A DNA stretch of 64,000 nt. It comes from Pyrocephalus nanus. Taxonomy: Eukaryota > Chordata > Aves > Passeriformes > Tyrannidae. Of the stretch, positions 12,213 through 25,345 are shown piece by piece. How positions within the stretch are numbered: the first letter of the stretch is position 1; every line of letters starts with the position of its first letter. The notes beneath the pieces were generated by a model. It saw only the letters and a program-made list of their open reading frames with translations, did not search any database and was not told the origin of the DNA. The stretch covers positions 72,994,629 to 73,058,628 of the forward strand of contig CM076262.1 in the NCBI GenBank assembly GCA_038380795.1, read 5' to 3'. Position numbers and translations under genes: made by a program.

Positions 12213-14640
12213 AGAAGAAAAAAAGCTCTCAGAAGTTTATCATCTCGTGGCCTAAAATTGGTTGACTGCACCTCACACTCTGAAGACAAAGTAGGTGGAA
12301 CTGAAGATGGATGGGAAGACAAGCCCAGTGACGTGCCCACTCTCCCCCATCAGCAGCCTGTGTGGAGATAAAGCCAGGATGAGCACGCTGTTCCAGCTCA
12401 GTGGATGGGTGTCCTTCCCTCCCGCAGGGGGAACAGCAGGGGATGCTCTGCTGTCAGTCCAGGCAGAACAGCCCAGCTCCTCCCCACATCCCACCCACTG
12501 GGGGAGGTCAGGAGCTGCGAGAGACTCCAGCCCTGCCACTTTGCCACACATCGTAGCCAAGAGGATTATTTCAGCAGAGGCAGATACTAAGCTCTGATCA
12601 TCTTGTTCCAAAAGTACAGATTACTGCAACATGAGCCATGGGGGAAAAAAAAAAAAAAAAAAAAGAAAGAGAGAACATGAAAACCAGCTGACAACAAATC
12701 AAACCAAAATGTTTTTTTTTTTTCAGATAGGAAAAAAAATACTTTTTTTTTTTTTTTTTTTTTTTTTAATCAGTTCAAAAGCTGATTAGGAACGTTTCAC
12801 TCAAAACTCTCAACAGAAAACACAGGCATAATATTTTCTGTAAAATCTAAGCACAAAGGAGCCATTTGATCTTTTGGTCTGATATCCTCATGTTCCACAT
12901 GGACTTCAATTTCACCCATTCACTTCTTCACATATTCTGCTAAAGCTCCTATTTCCCAAAAAGCCATCCAGTTGTGAAAACATCCAGAGGTGGTGATGCT
13001 TCCCTGGATCATTTCCACCACATTCCACACAGGCCCTAATTTTCTGTTCTCTGACACACAAACGACAAATCATTTGCAGGGCACCCCCAAACATGCACCT
13101 ATGGCCATCCAGCACATTGTATCAAAATTATTAGCACATTTCAGAGACAGCCATCGCTGGGGCCATTTATTATTTATCCAGCCTTGGAAGGGCATCAGCT
13201 CCCAGCTGCAGCTGAGATCACCAGAGACACTCATCCTCCATCCTATCTGACCAAAGAACAGTGGAAACCCTGCCTGGGCTTTCTGGCTGTGGGAGCCCTA
13301 CTGATGCAACCACACAGCCCTGCTCTGCCCTGGGGCAGCTGGCCAGGAAGCTGATGGGTAGTCTGGAATGACAGGAAATTTGGATGTGGGGAGTGACTTG
13401 TGTTAGGAACTGGGAGGTTCTTCCCGTGGCTGAAATAAGCAGGCTCGGATGCAAGGGCCAAACCATCACGTCTGCAAAGCACAATATTCCATGGGGTTAC
13501 CAGAGAAATCAAAGCCTTAGATTTCCAAGAGGAACCAGGAACAAAGGTCTAGCTTAAATTCAGTGAAAATGGATTTTCTGCTTCTCCTTGGTCAGTCCCA
13601 ACCTGACGAGACAAACCCAACATTTAGCTTGAAACTTCAAATACCACCCAGGGAGCAGTGGAACTGGCATTTATATGGTGATTTGAGCTCGCTCTGATAT
13701 TTAAGGCAGGCTCAGTAAGGAATAAATCTCTTAGTGAGAAAAATTCTTGAACAGATTCCCTGTGATTCACTGTGTTCCTTGCTCCATCTGTTTCCTTTAA
13801 TATCCAACGTAGCTACACATTAACCTCACATTTTAAGAATGAATTATGAAGGCTGTAGCCAGCTTTATACTCTCTGCAGTGAAAAGGCTCCATAAGGCTA
13901 AGCTAAAACAAGTTAACACTTCTAAGTGGTGTCTTTCAGTGTAAACCTGTCAAACCCTCCCAGCAGTACAACCCTGGAACACTAACCTGCTTTAATATGC
14001 AATGAGCTGTGGCAGCTCTTTGCTTCTGCTGTGTTCCCATGTCTTCATTTTTTTCCCTTTATTTTTCTTTATTTTTTCTTTATTTTTCCTAATTTTTCTT
14101 TATTCTTCTTTATTTTTCCCAACCCTTATTTTCAATTTATGAGCTAAATCTGTCTATTTGTGAGCTAAAGCCAGAGCCTCTCAGGCCCTGGAAGGGTTTC
14201 TGTGAAAGCAGTGGTCACCCTTCCCTGGTTTGAGCTGAGCAGTGCAAGCCAGGCCTGACAAACTGTAAGGAAGAAGAGGTGGCTTTGCAGCACAGCACAG
14301 CTCTCAGGAGATGTTACATCAGAGACTTGCAGGAGGCATTTTTTCAGTGCCCTGCTCTGCTGTGTGAGAGGGAATTGTTTCCAGCACAGCCCCAGAAACC
14401 CCCTGCACTCCCAGCTGGCCTGGGACGTATTTCTGTGACATTTAGGGATTTTGTACACCAAAAAAATCTTGTTGTTAGCTGGTTAAACCAAGAATAATTT
14501 AACAGTTTAATCCTTAATCTTCAGAGGAAATATCCTGTCCATGGTACACTGTCCTACCCAACCCTCTAACACAGCACAATGGAAAATCATACAAGGATCT
14601 TTATTTTCAGGAGGATGGACTGGCAGTGAGAGAGGTAAAA
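12213..14640. other. noncoding with homopolymer and T-rich tracts
   Basis: There is a 20-base A run at 12,645-12,664, then T runs at about 12,711-12,723 and 12,743-12,767, forming inverted homopolymers. A T-rich tract with repeated CTTTATTTTT units lies at about 14,044-14,122. No gene was recognised. Confidence 0.6.
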
Positions 14641-14904
14641 GGTGGCAGGACATGGGGAATGGCTTCAAACTGACAGAGAGCAGGGTTAGATTGGATATCA
14701 GGGAGAAATTGTTCCCTGGGAGGGTGGGCAGGCCCTGGCACAGGTTGCCCAGAGAAGCTGTGGCTGCCCCATCCCTGGCAGTGTCCCAGGCCAGGTTGGA
14801 TGGGGCTCTGAGCAACCTGGGACAGTGGAAGGTGTCCCTGCCCATGGCAGGGGGCTGGAACAAGATGATCTTTAAGGTCCATCCTATGATCCCATCATTC
14901 TGTG
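14641..14904 (+). mobile_element. CR1 LINE 3'-end fragment
   Basis: This copy is of the same subfamily as 7,482-7,744. It starts in the GACATGGGGAATGGCTTCAA region and ends in a short ATTCTGTGG tail. About 15 bases of the usual tail (CTTCCAACCC...) appear deleted at 14,879-14,885. Confidence 0.92.
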
Positions 14905-17900
14905 GCCAAATTGTGCCCACCCTTGCCTATCTCCTAATTACTTTTGGAATAAACTGAATTTCACCCAGCAAAGTTCCAGCTGTCTGTCAGTAAAGCAAAA
15001 CCCAAATTGTGCCATTGGTTCTGCCATACAAAAAGACCCCTTCTTTATCACTGATATTCACAGTGCAATTAATAACCATGAGATTCATCTCTCTTAACTC
15101 CGGGCATTTGATATGTCCACTCAGGCCTCTAGAATTAATGAACAGAACCAGAAACTTCTAGGATGCACCTCATCTCCATCATAATATTGACAGCTCCATT
15201 ACACCAGAGAACTTCTGCTGCTTGTTTCTGGATGTCATGGGAGGTGAGATGGCTTGCTCAGAATTCTGTTTAAGCCTTTGCTATGGATATCTACAGTTAA
15301 ATGAAGTAAATCCTGCTCTGGTTGCCTCTGAGATTGTAAAGGAGTAGCTTTGTATCTATGGAGTTATAATTAACTGTTTAATGTGACGTGAGCTGATGCC
15401 CCTGACTCGTTGGAGGTTTAGGAATTTAAGGTTCTAACCAGGGCACTTCATATCTTCCCAGTCCAATGCCCATCTCTGGAAAAAAATTCAAATTGCCAGG
15501 ATCAGCGGCTTCATAATGATTTGTGTGGGAGAAAAGTGTTTCTACGTACTCAGTTCAGATTAATGTCACTATTAGGCTGCTATTGCTCCATCCTAAATCT
15601 TGTCATACAACCCAATTATTTTCGTTTTGGCAGCATCTTCCCTGAAACTTGAACCCAGCCTCGAGCAGAGCCTGATATCTGTCTGCCATCTCGTCACAGC
15701 TGCTGGGTATTGATTATCAGCTCATTAGCCAATCGACATCCCCCCACTTTTATTGTTTGGTTAAGGGGTTTATCATCAGATCTGTCAGACAATCCAAAAA
15801 GACTTCATTAGCACAGCACTAATAACTGAAGACTTCAGATGAGTAATAAAATACAAGACATGAATTCCTTATCACTCATTCCTTCCCACTTCCCTCCTGG
15901 TGTGACAAAGCACAGTAGATGATGATGCCTCACAAATCTGTTTCCTTTCTTCACCTCAGAGACTCTATCTGGTGGTATCTAATTTTGATAAAAGAAAACA
16001 TTGCTAGAAACAGGGCTAGAAATTAGAATTGTTCACTGGTGCTCTGAAAGCCCATCCAAACCAGCCCTTCTGCAGCCTTGGGAGGTATAAATCAGAAAAT
16101 CTAACATCCTTGCAGAACTGTTGGGCAAGTACATCTCCTTTGTCTCCACTGAGCTACTGACTCATCCTTAAGAGGATTTTCCTGATCAGGATGGCACCAA
16201 TTGGCTTATAAATTGACTTTGATCTCTCCTAAAAAAAAAAAAAAAATAAAAAAAAAAAAAATAAAAAATTAAATAGGCATAGGATTTGAGATGTATCTTA
16301 TTAGTTTTGTGATATTCAAAACTGAACCAGGCACTGACCACCCTGGTCTGACTGAAGTGGGACCTGCTTGAAGTAGAGGGTTGGCCAGGATGACCTCCAC
16401 AGGTTCCTTTTAAAGTGAATTTGACTGTGAGTCATTATGGCTGAGAGTCACTTCATAACTTTACACGTGGGCAGATGTGAAATTCTGCCTCTGCTGCAGA
16501 GCAACTCCCCAGATTGACAACAGGCAGCTCCAACAGGAAAGTGCCCTGGTGGACAAAATGCCAGCAGTGCATCCTTGTAGTCATGAAGGAAAACTACACA
16601 GCAACCAAGGAAGTGGAAAGCAGGTCAAGGAATTGCCTCTGTCCCTCTGTTCACCACACCAGAACTGCTGTGTCCTTTTTAGGGGTTCCCTGCTGATAAA
16701 AACTAACTAAACTCCAGCACAACTCTGACACTTGCTGCCCCAAACCAGCACGGGATGATCATAAGGGATGTGCCCTGGCAGCCAGGAGGGCCGACAGGAT
16801 GGTCATGCACACGATATTTATCTCCCTTTATGTCTTCCCATCTACCTGGCCTGCCATTCAAGGGTGTGATTGGTTCATCAAAAGAACAAAGGGCAGTCCC
16901 ATCTGTCTGAAGAGAGGTGATGGAAAATGTAATCTTTGCCGACAAGAGCAGCAGGACAAGGGTCACACATTGGTAGGAGTGATGAAAGCTCCTGCAGGTC
17001 TATTCAGCCTGGCTGCTGCCACGAGGGTGAAGAGATTTGCTGGACCAGAAGCAGGGAGAGGACACAAATGCTGTTTTGTTCCATATCACTTACAGATTCT
17101 GGCCACTTGTGTAAGCTGATACTGCCCCAACTTCTTTTAGGCTCATTACAACCCTTCTTCTGTTACAGCCTGGCAGCTCAGTTCTGCCTCCCTTTCAGCG
17201 TGGGGAACACGCTGCCTTCTGCCCCTGGCAGGCTCCTGGTTGGGAAGGACAGACTGTGAATAATATAAATTAATATATACTATATAATATATAATATAAT
17301 ATTGGGGCTTACTTTCTTTTTCATATGCTTATACTTAACAATACCACATCAAGAAGCGAAATGAGCCACATTTCTACAGGCACTGTTTTCAAAAGGTAAG
17401 GGTAGGGTGAAATGTTTGTTTGTTCTCTAACCTCAAACTGATTTTTTTCCCCCAGACAAAATCTCAAATATTCCGTTTTGGCAAATTTCCCCTCAAAAAG
17501 ATTTTACTTTCCCTCACATGGCAGTTTCTGAGGCACCTCTCAACGGGTTTAGGTGCTTAAACACAAAATGTTTCAAGTTGTAAGGACCATACTTAAGGAT
17601 AAAACAGATGACATTTTGGTTTAAACCCTAGGAAGTGGGTAGGTGATGTTTCCTATAAGAACTCTCCACTCAGATGGAATGTACATATATTTGCTATAGA
17701 GATATAAGTATACACAGTGTTAAAGCATTAAAAAAAAAAACAAACCAACAACAAAAACCTCTCAGAGAAACAAACAAAAAAACAAAACACATAAAAAAAA
17801 AATCCAAAGTAATATCACATTCTAAATTTCCTCTGAGTCCTTTTTCCCAGGCAAAGGACCTCTCCTGAGCAGCAAGTGGGAAAGGCAACAAGTGTTTCCT

Positions 17901-17959
17901 GAGAACACATTCCAGCACCAATTCTCTTTGGTGTTCTGGAATTCTGGCCAGGAAAACAG

Positions 17960-18192
17960 GTTAAAAAAAAAAAACAAAACCAAACCAAACCAAAACCCAA
18001 AACAAAATCTGAAAACTGGGGTCAGTAAGATGATCCAAGATTGTACTTTAGTACTCGTCAGTGCATCCAGAAGCATCTGGATATTAAAAAGCTCCAAAAG
18101 AGCAGGGAAGGGACTCCTGGAGAGATCTAACCTTAACCACAGCCTTGTTTTGGTGTTTGTTTTGGTTTGTTTTGGTTTGGTTTGGTTTTTTT
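17960..18192. repeat. inverted simple-repeat pair (AACCA)n ... (TGGTT)n
   Basis: An A/C-only tract at 17,960-18,006 with repeated CCAAA units is followed about 140 bp later by a T/G tract at 18,147-18,192 (GGTTTGTTTTGGTTTG). The second tract is close to the reverse complement of the first. Together they could fold as a hairpin with a loop of about 140 bases. Confidence 0.8.
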
Positions 18193-18804
18193 GTCATGAA
18201 ACAAAATAAGGCCAACCCCTTTGCTTATCTAAAAGTTTTTTTTGCCACGAATTTCTGCTCAGAGGTTCCATGGAGATAAGAAAATTCCACAGGCAAATCA
18301 CATTAGAGGACAAAACCTCTTCCAATATGTCAGTACAAGAGACAGTGATCAAATTCCACTCAGTGCAGGCCACGAAGACTTGCTTGTACTTCCTCATGAT
18401 TTTTACATGACAACTGATTGAATTTATAGGAACTGCCCTGCCCTGTTCCCGAAGGAAAGAATCAAAGAACTGTAGGTACTCAACTGAATAACCAGGAAAG
18501 ACAATTCCCTCTCTTCCCAGGGATAAATGCACAGCCACATAACCTACAAACCAGATAAATGTCATTTCTGGGTTGCCTGAATTTTAACAGCAGGGACTCA
18601 AATGCAGCAGCAAGCAGGCTCAGGCAGTGAGTGCTGCTCTGTGATGGAACAATGTCTGTGCTTTGCTGCAACCAAAGCTGGATCAAGGTCCCTCACATTC
18701 GTTTCAGGCATGGCTGCTTTGGAGAAAAAGAAGTTGCTTGTCAGTAAAAAAGCATATTCCAGAAGCTGCACACCCAATGCTCCCTGCAAGCACAGCATTG
18801 CCAC

Positions 18805-18837
<33 letters not shown>

Positions 18838-18849
18838 TTATATATTTTT
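18805..18849. repeat. (TA)n microsatellite
   Basis: TATATATATA repeats pass into TATATTTATATATTTATA, followed by T-rich sequence. Confidence 0.95.
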
Positions 18850-19793
18850 ATTAACCTTTTCCCAGCCTATTTTTTTCCCCAGCCTACGTTGTTTTGGTTT
18901 TTTTTTTTTTTTACTTGTTTACCAGCATATTCCATGATTCCACTGCCAGTTTCCTCCAGTGAAATGAGGAACTTTCTCCACCACGCCATCAGCATTCCCT
19001 AGTCTAGGGAGCCTAAGGATTGCACTAGTGGCATATTTCTTGCTTTAAAGAAAAATGAGAGACCAGAAGGCTGAATTCCCTAGAACTATCTCCACAGACT
19101 CAGCACAACACTTTTATTTCAGAAGTAAATACTCTAAAATCCAATTTCATCCTCTACCAAGATTTCTATGCAATATCAATATGCATAACAGATTTGCCTG
19201 GTATTGCTTCCAGTCCTTATCTTTTCTTCCACTGCCCTTTTTCTTCATGCAGTTATTGTTTAGAGTGGAGAGGCTTCTTCCATATAGCCCCCGAAAAAAT
19301 GAATGTTTTGATTCCCAGAGGCCTCCTGGTAATATGGTAATGCAAACAATAAAGACAAAATTTCCCTGTGGAGCTTCTCAATAGGGCATTACCCACTCAC
19401 CCCAAGAATTTATAGCATAACCCTCTTTTTCCTAATGCTCATATTCAGGAGGCAGCACAGGAAGGACAGAATTTAAAAGAGCTTGATCTTGCTTTCCATC
19501 AAGGGGCAAGAGACCCCATCCAACAAAAGCTATACTGAACTTTCCACCCTGAGCAATTTCCTCTCAGCTCCTTCTCCAAGTGATGATGTCAGTGCTGTTG
19601 GACAGGTTGACTACAAGTAAAGGCTGGAGGCCAAGGTTTGCTCATCCTTTGATTTTGTCAACTGGCTCAGGTCTTGCAGGTGCCACAGGGGGAGGGCAGG
19701 CTGGTCCAAGTCACCTTAACTCACCTTCACTCGCCTACCCTCCTCCCAAAATTCTGAACATTATGAAAAATTGAAAACAAAATCGAGTCCCAA

Positions 19794-20012
19794 AATCACA
19801 GCCTGGGTCAGATTGAGGGGGACCACAGTGGGGGCATCTGGTGCCACCTCCCTGCTCCAGCAGGGCCATCCCAGAGCACAGGGCACAGGGCTGTGTCCAG
19901 ATGGTTCTGGAATATCCCCAATGAGGAGACTCCACATCCTCTCTGGGCAATCTGTTCAGAGCTGGGTCACTGCACAGCCAAGAAGTTTTTCCTCATGTCC
20001 AGATGGAACATT
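19794..20012 (-). mobile_element. CR1 LINE fragment, reverse orientation
   Basis: The sequence reads AATCACAGCCTGGGTCAGAT, then GGGACCACAGTGGGGGCATC, CAGCAGGGCCATCCCAGAGC, TCTCTGGGCAATCTGTTC and AAGAAGTTTTTCCTCATG. This is the reverse complement of a CR1 3' region from a different subfamily than the plus-strand copies. Confidence 0.85.
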
Positions 20013-20728
20013 CAGCAGTCCTTTCGGATTTTCTTGTTAAAGAAGGATTCTACTGCTTTGTGTAGGAAATCTGGGAGCCCACAACCTTTAAAGAAGGATA
20101 CATGAAGCATAGCAGGACTTCCCAAAGTTCAGTGTCCAAGAGCTGAGGGACTCCAAAATGTGGAGGAAGGGGATGTGGGTAGAGCACCTACACACTTTTA
20201 AAGGCTCAGAGAGAACACAGTACATTTTTCCTGTTACTGGCAAGCACTTATTCATGGTATTTAGAGCATAAACAGAATCCAAAGTGTAGCCCATAAGCTG
20301 GTTTTTAACCACAGCTAAAATCAGTTGTATTCATGGTATAAAACAGACCAGAAGAAGGCCATGAACCAATCTCTGGGCAAAATTAACATATTAGGATGCC
20401 TGGATTAAACCCTGCTAGAGTCCCTGTGTGCAGAGACCTGGCATTTCAGTAGTCAGCACTACTGTGATTTTTAGGTTCAGGATGCAAGAGGGACACCACC
20501 ACGGTTCAAGGCACTGAGAATTACACAGAGTCCTCTCTCCTGCCACTTTCCAGCCCTTGCTCTCACTTCAGAGGGAAGCTTGGATCAAACAAGGATCATA
20601 GGCTGGTGAAATCCCAGATGGAAGAAGGCCAGTGCAATTAGACACAATCCTGCTTTGTAACTCATGATGTTTTCCCTAAGTAAATTATTGCTAATTTGAT
20701 ATAGTAGGAAACACAGCTGATGCTTTTG

Positions 20729-20757
20729 AAAAAAAAAAAAAAAAAAAAAAAAAAAAA
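20729..20757. repeat. poly(A) homopolymer (29 nt)
   Basis: A run of 29 adenines. I see no retrocopy body on either side. Confidence 0.95.
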
Positions 20758-21070
20758 CAACCAAACAACCTCTGCTAATAAAGACACAGTGCTAGAGACC
20801 ACAAAAAGACTAAGCCATGCTTAAGAAGCAGCAGTATTAGTGGGTTATTTGAGTAGCTGAATTTGCCCCACGACCACAGATTTCTTGAAAGGTGCACAAG
20901 CCAACTAGGGAAGGTGAATGGATTGATAGAAAAATCTGTAGGGAAGGAAATCTGTATTTAAAGAATAAGATAAATGAGTGTTGTGACTGTTAACAGTCTA
21001 TTTTCTTAAGGTGGCCCATCAAAAAAAATGATGCAGAAATAGAATTCATGTCACCAGCACATACAAATAT

Positions 21071-21152
21071 CACAGAATCACAGAATGGAAGGGACCACAG
21101 TGGGTAATCTGGTCCCACCTCTCTGCTCAAGCAGGGTCAGCACACACAGCCT
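21071..21152 (-). mobile_element. CR1 LINE 3'-end fragment, short
   Basis: TCACAGAATCACAGAATGG followed by GGGACCACAGTGGGTAATCT and CTGCTCAAGCAGGGTCAGC is the reverse complement of a CR1 3' terminus. It is of the same type as 19,794-20,012 but cut to about 80 bp. Confidence 0.85.
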
Positions 21153-21281
21153 CGATGGCAAGAACAGTGGGAGCTTGAGCAAAGACCAAATCTCAGACAG
21201 CGCTTCCAGTTTTTCTCAGTGTTGTTTTTAAGACTGTGAACTCCTGGGCATGAATCTCACGTCTCTGAAATGAAAGAAGGG

Positions 21282-21301
21282 CACACACACACACACACAC
21301 C
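21282..21301. repeat. (CA)n microsatellite
   Basis: About ten CA units in an otherwise noncoding stretch. Confidence 0.9.
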
Positions 21302-22153
21302 CTCCCAGCTGTGGGATCAGCAAACTCCAGCACATCCCTCAAGTGGAGTTTTTGAAAGATCATTTCTGAAGAGGCAGCTCGTGCCCCCTCACTGCAGACC
21401 AAATGTTCCGCTCTTCCCTCATCCAAATCTGAGATGCAGATGAATTCATCTCCCTCACTCCCTGTCGAGTAGAACAGGTTGTTCACTGAGTGCAAAAGCC
21501 TTCTGGAGTCTTTATTAAAGGAAAATAAGAGACAGAAGCCCGCAATTAATAACAGTCAGCTCCTGGAGTGGCAGTGACTGTGGCTTGTCCTCTAAGTTAC
21601 TGCTTCCCCCCCCCCCCCCAGATCTAAAAATCAGGATTTTTTGTTTGCATACTTTCCATCTGCTGCAAAGATAGAAAGAAAAAAGATTCCACATGCAGTT
21701 CTCCCACCACAAATGAGACATGAGAGTAGCTGGTACTCATATAATAGCTGAGCAGCAGCATCCAAAGACTTCCCTTTGGATCAATATCTGCTGGGAAAGC
21801 CTCTCTGTCGGCTTCATTACCATGCTGTTTACATCTTCAGGCCCTCATACTGCAAAGGCAAGTGTAAATGTCTATAAAGAGCACTCCTGGCCTTAAAATA
21901 CAAGCATTAGGATTTTTAAGCACTCATCCTAAGACATCAGAAGGATGCAGAGGTGGGGACACATCCCAGTTAAAGACCAAGACTCTCTTCCTAAGATAAA
22001 ACAGCACAACTTCCAACCAACCATCAGTGCCTCACCTCCTCAGCCTTCCACACTTGTGTGCTGCCTCTGTGCATCAGTGGGGGACAGCAGCATTCCCTAC
22101 TATCTAAAAACCCCATTTTCTTTATTCCATAACACATTTGTTGATTTATTCCC

Positions 22154-22304
22154 ACGGGTTGCCCAGAGAAGCTGTGGCTGCCCCATCCCTGGGAGTGTCC
22201 CAGGCCAGGTTGGATGGGGCTCTGAGCAACCTGCCCATTGCAAAGGGGGTGGAAAAGATGGTCTTTAAGGTCCCTTCCAACCCAAACCATTCTGTGATTC
22301 TGTG
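22154..22304 (+). mobile_element. CR1 LINE 3'-end fragment
   Basis: The copy starts abruptly at GGGTTGCCCAGAGAAGCTG and ends in CCATTCTGTGATTCTGTGG. It has an internal deletion around the usual GGTGTCCCTGCCCATGG block: CAACCTGCCCATTGCAAAGG passes straight to GGGTGGAAAAGATG. Confidence 0.9.
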
Positions 22305-24011
22305 GATGTCAAAGAAATGCTGATTTTTCTGTAAGAGCATTAAAAAGACTGGGAAATGGGGTGTCTGCATTCATGTGTTGTATGTGCTTTAGTAATAAGG
22401 ACTGACAAATCTCTTAGTACACAAATCTCTCTGCTGGAAACTCGTTTCTCACATCCAGAAATTCCAGTAAGTGTTGTTTGTCCCAGACAGGAGCGTCTCC
22501 CTGGTTGTCAAATCACATCCAGCCCTCTTGCAACTTGCAGAGCTGCTTGGGATTAGTTTTTGACCAGCATTAAGAACTTCAGATTAACCTTTAGTGGCTA
22601 TGATGGTGCATATGGACTACACTTACTCAATTTTTTTTTTTTTAATGATATCCAAATCCTTTGTTATGAGATTAGCAAGCAATTATCCTAATGTCTTCAT
22701 CTGCAGTGAGGCCACCACACACACTGGAGCCACTTGCACAGCTTGGTGATTACCAGGCTTCTCGTGCTCCAAATGGCAGGAGAAAAAAAAATAAAATTAA
22801 AAATAATAGACCTGAGAGGGTTAGAAAGCCAAATGGCTCATTCATAGGCACCAGGACAACAACCCCTTCCCTCATATATTCCTTCTCAAGTGCAGTGGCA
22901 CACACACATTCTGCTCCTGTGGGTGCTTGTTACTACTACATTGCAAAGCATTAGTGGACTTCCCTCCCACCCCCCACTATCTTTGACAAAAATACTCATC
23001 TGACTCATTTTTTTCAAGAAGTGCTCCCTTCCACCTCCATCTGGTGTATTTTTGACAAAGCACATAGCTCAGCCTCCCTATTTTTTAACTGGGTGGGCTC
23101 ATTTCCATGGGGAGCACTGGAAGGTCACTGAAAAGGACAATCTTACCCCTACCTTCCACTACCCCAATTTGAGTGTACACTGCTTTCCTCCACATTTTCT
23201 TTCCTTCCTTTCTCTTGCTGCCCTTGTGCTAGACTAGTAGCCCATGTCTACCCCTACAACATTCTCCTGAATCATTCAGAATGGGGGAGCTAATATTAAC
23301 ACAGTTTATGAGAAGGGAAATGGAGAACAGGGAAAACCATGCCACTCTCTCCATCTCACCACCCACTCCCTCTCAGGTCCTTCTGTGACCTCAGCTAAAG
23401 CAGTAACTGAGCACTTCAGTGCCTATCACTTAGAAGATTTATGCTTACCAGACTCCACGTAGCAACACATTCATACATCTGTTCAAGTTAGCAATGAACC
23501 ATTGAGCATGAGACAAAAAGAGCTCTGGTGTTTACAGAGAGACTAAAAAAAAAGAAAATAATAAAAAATGCCTAAACCCCAGAAGATGGTTCTGAAATGC
23601 CACTGCATCAACTGAATCACAAGCTCTTTCACAGATGTTTCTAATATTGTGCTCTACAGCTTCCCAGGTACTTCACAGGTCACCTGGGCCTGCTCAAAGT
23701 CACTGTCATTCTTTATTAGGCTGAAAATTTGCATCAGACCTTTATGGAACCTCTAACAGGTTTTAGAAGCTAGGGATAAGATTTACCCTGGCTGCCTCCA
23801 GCAATCTGTGGGCTCACTAGAACATCTCAGCCAGTCATGGGAACTCCAATCCCAGTCCCCAAACATGGATTTCTGCAACACAACCCACTCATTGTCAGGG
23901 CAACACTTAAGGTTGTCACCCAGCAATTCCTTTTCCTCTCAGCTGACTGTAAAGGTCACTTCAAAGGGAGCCAAGTGAAGTGCTTAGAGATGTCTAGAAA
24001 GGACATTTTGC
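22305..24011. other. noncoding, nothing recognised
   Basis: Mixed unique-looking sequence with a short T run near 22,630-22,643 and A-rich patches near 22,780-22,805. No gene or repeat could be classified. Confidence 0.5.
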
Positions 24012-24137
24012 TCTCAGCAACCTGCTCTAGTGGAAGGTGTCCCTGCCTACGGCAGAGGGGTTGGAACAAGATGATTTTTAAGGACCCTTCCAACCCAGGC
24101 CATTCTATGATTCTATGATTTTATGATTCTATTATTA
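24012..24137 (+). mobile_element. CR1 LINE 3'-end fragment
   Basis: About 125 bp with GTGGAAGGTGTCCCTGCC, GGAACAAGATGATTTTTAAG and a well-preserved tail of four ATTCTATGATT-type repeats. Confidence 0.9.
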
Positions 24138-25074
24138 GGTAATAATAAGAAATACATAGAGCAACCAGTTTGATGATATTACCACCAAAAGAGTCCTAGG
24201 CCAGGTTGTACAGGAAGGTATCAACACATAATCAGTTCTGAAAATAGAAAATACCAGGAAGATACTGAGCTATAACCATCACTATCTGTATCTTGCATCA
24301 TTATACAGGCAGATTATTGAGTGATGAAGAACAAGAATTGTAAACATCTCCAGGAATTTGGCATTCCCACAGGACAGACACAGGATGGAGAACAAAGTGG
24401 GAGTCTACAGCTAAAACTGATAGATTTAGGTGCAAAAAGAAAGTTACACAAGTGTCATCAGAAATGCCCTAATGGGAAGAGCTGGAAAATACTCTCTTGA
24501 AAGGGGAGAGGTTAGAAGCAACAGCACATCAGCTGCTAAAAAAAAGCCTGAGGAATACCCTGGAAGGAATGATAATCTCATTTTGTGGCTGGGAGACAGA
24601 CTGGGACACAGAGAGATCATACTGTCTGGGAGATAAGGTTCTCCAGAGCAACCAGGTCTTTCCAACCCCAAACTATAACTCAATGTGTTTCCCTAAAGCA
24701 TTTCTATATCAGCTGCTAAAATCAGCAGGTATGAAGCCATAAGGCAGGACAGCCAATCCTCAGCCTCAGCTGGGCTAAGCAGAATTCCCCACACAGCACT
24801 TCCCATTTGCTGAAGAGCAACAGCAAATGGTGATTGAAAAGCCCAAGCCTGAAGTAAAAAGCTGCAGGCAGTTCTTCACAAACTCTGTGGTTCTCCTGCA
24901 GGCAGGCACTGGTGCTTATCCAGTATAAAAAGCAGTCTACAAACTCATCTTTTCTTAAAAGGAAGAAAATAGGTAACCACCACAGGGATATAGGTCATGC
25001 TGTTGCTTATAAAGTGCTGATTCCTGTCAATATTTCCACTATATTCCTGAACTTTCATCAGTGACAGTGACAGA

Positions 25075-25345
25075 CCGAGTGGCACAAGAGTCCTTTCAGC
25101 CTTCTGTTCTGCAGAGCTGTACAGGGCAATCCTGAGGAATTTAGGGGGAACTTTGTGTTCCAGTTTGTGCCCATTGCTTCTGGTTCTGCCATGGGGCACC
25201 ACTGAAAACAGCTGGCTCCATCTACTTTACCCCCTCCCATGGCATCAGCAAGAAACCCCAAGCCCCCTCAAGAGTTGCAGCACTCTCATCTTTCCCTCAC
25301 AGGAGAGATGCTCCAGCCCCTTCATCAGACTGTTCTGATACTTCT
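25075..25345 (-). mobile_element. older CR1 LINE fragment, reverse orientation
   Basis: Read on the minus strand it contains GGGGCTGGAGCATCTCTCCT, a TGCCCCATGGCAGAACC stretch and AGCAATGGGCACAAACTGG. These match the internal 3' region of CR1. It is diverged, and the 3' terminus is missing or decayed. Confidence 0.75.

Larger units (their letters stand above)
14905..19793. other. noncoding; unique sequence plus simple repeats
   Basis: No gene was recognised. The stretch includes an interrupted A-rich run (16,230-16,267), A-rich CAAA-type repeats at about 17,729-17,805, the inverted tracts described separately at 17.96-18.19 kb, and a TA microsatellite at 18,805-18,849. The interval 15,560-15,860 looks like unique AT-rich DNA with several TAAT/ATTA motifs. 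Confidence 0.5.

Noticed and set aside
11607..12371. 254-codon plus-strand ORF
   Set aside because: Its centre is Ile/Tyr-rich peptide from the AT-only tract and its start lies in a CR1-like fragment.
14507..14957. 130-140 codon ORFs on both strands, with similar ones at 7.4-7.7, 22.0-22.3, 34.2-34.6 and 55.4-55.6 kb
   Set aside because: All come from CR1 3' fragments; the near-identical peptides at several loci reflect the repeat, not a gene family.
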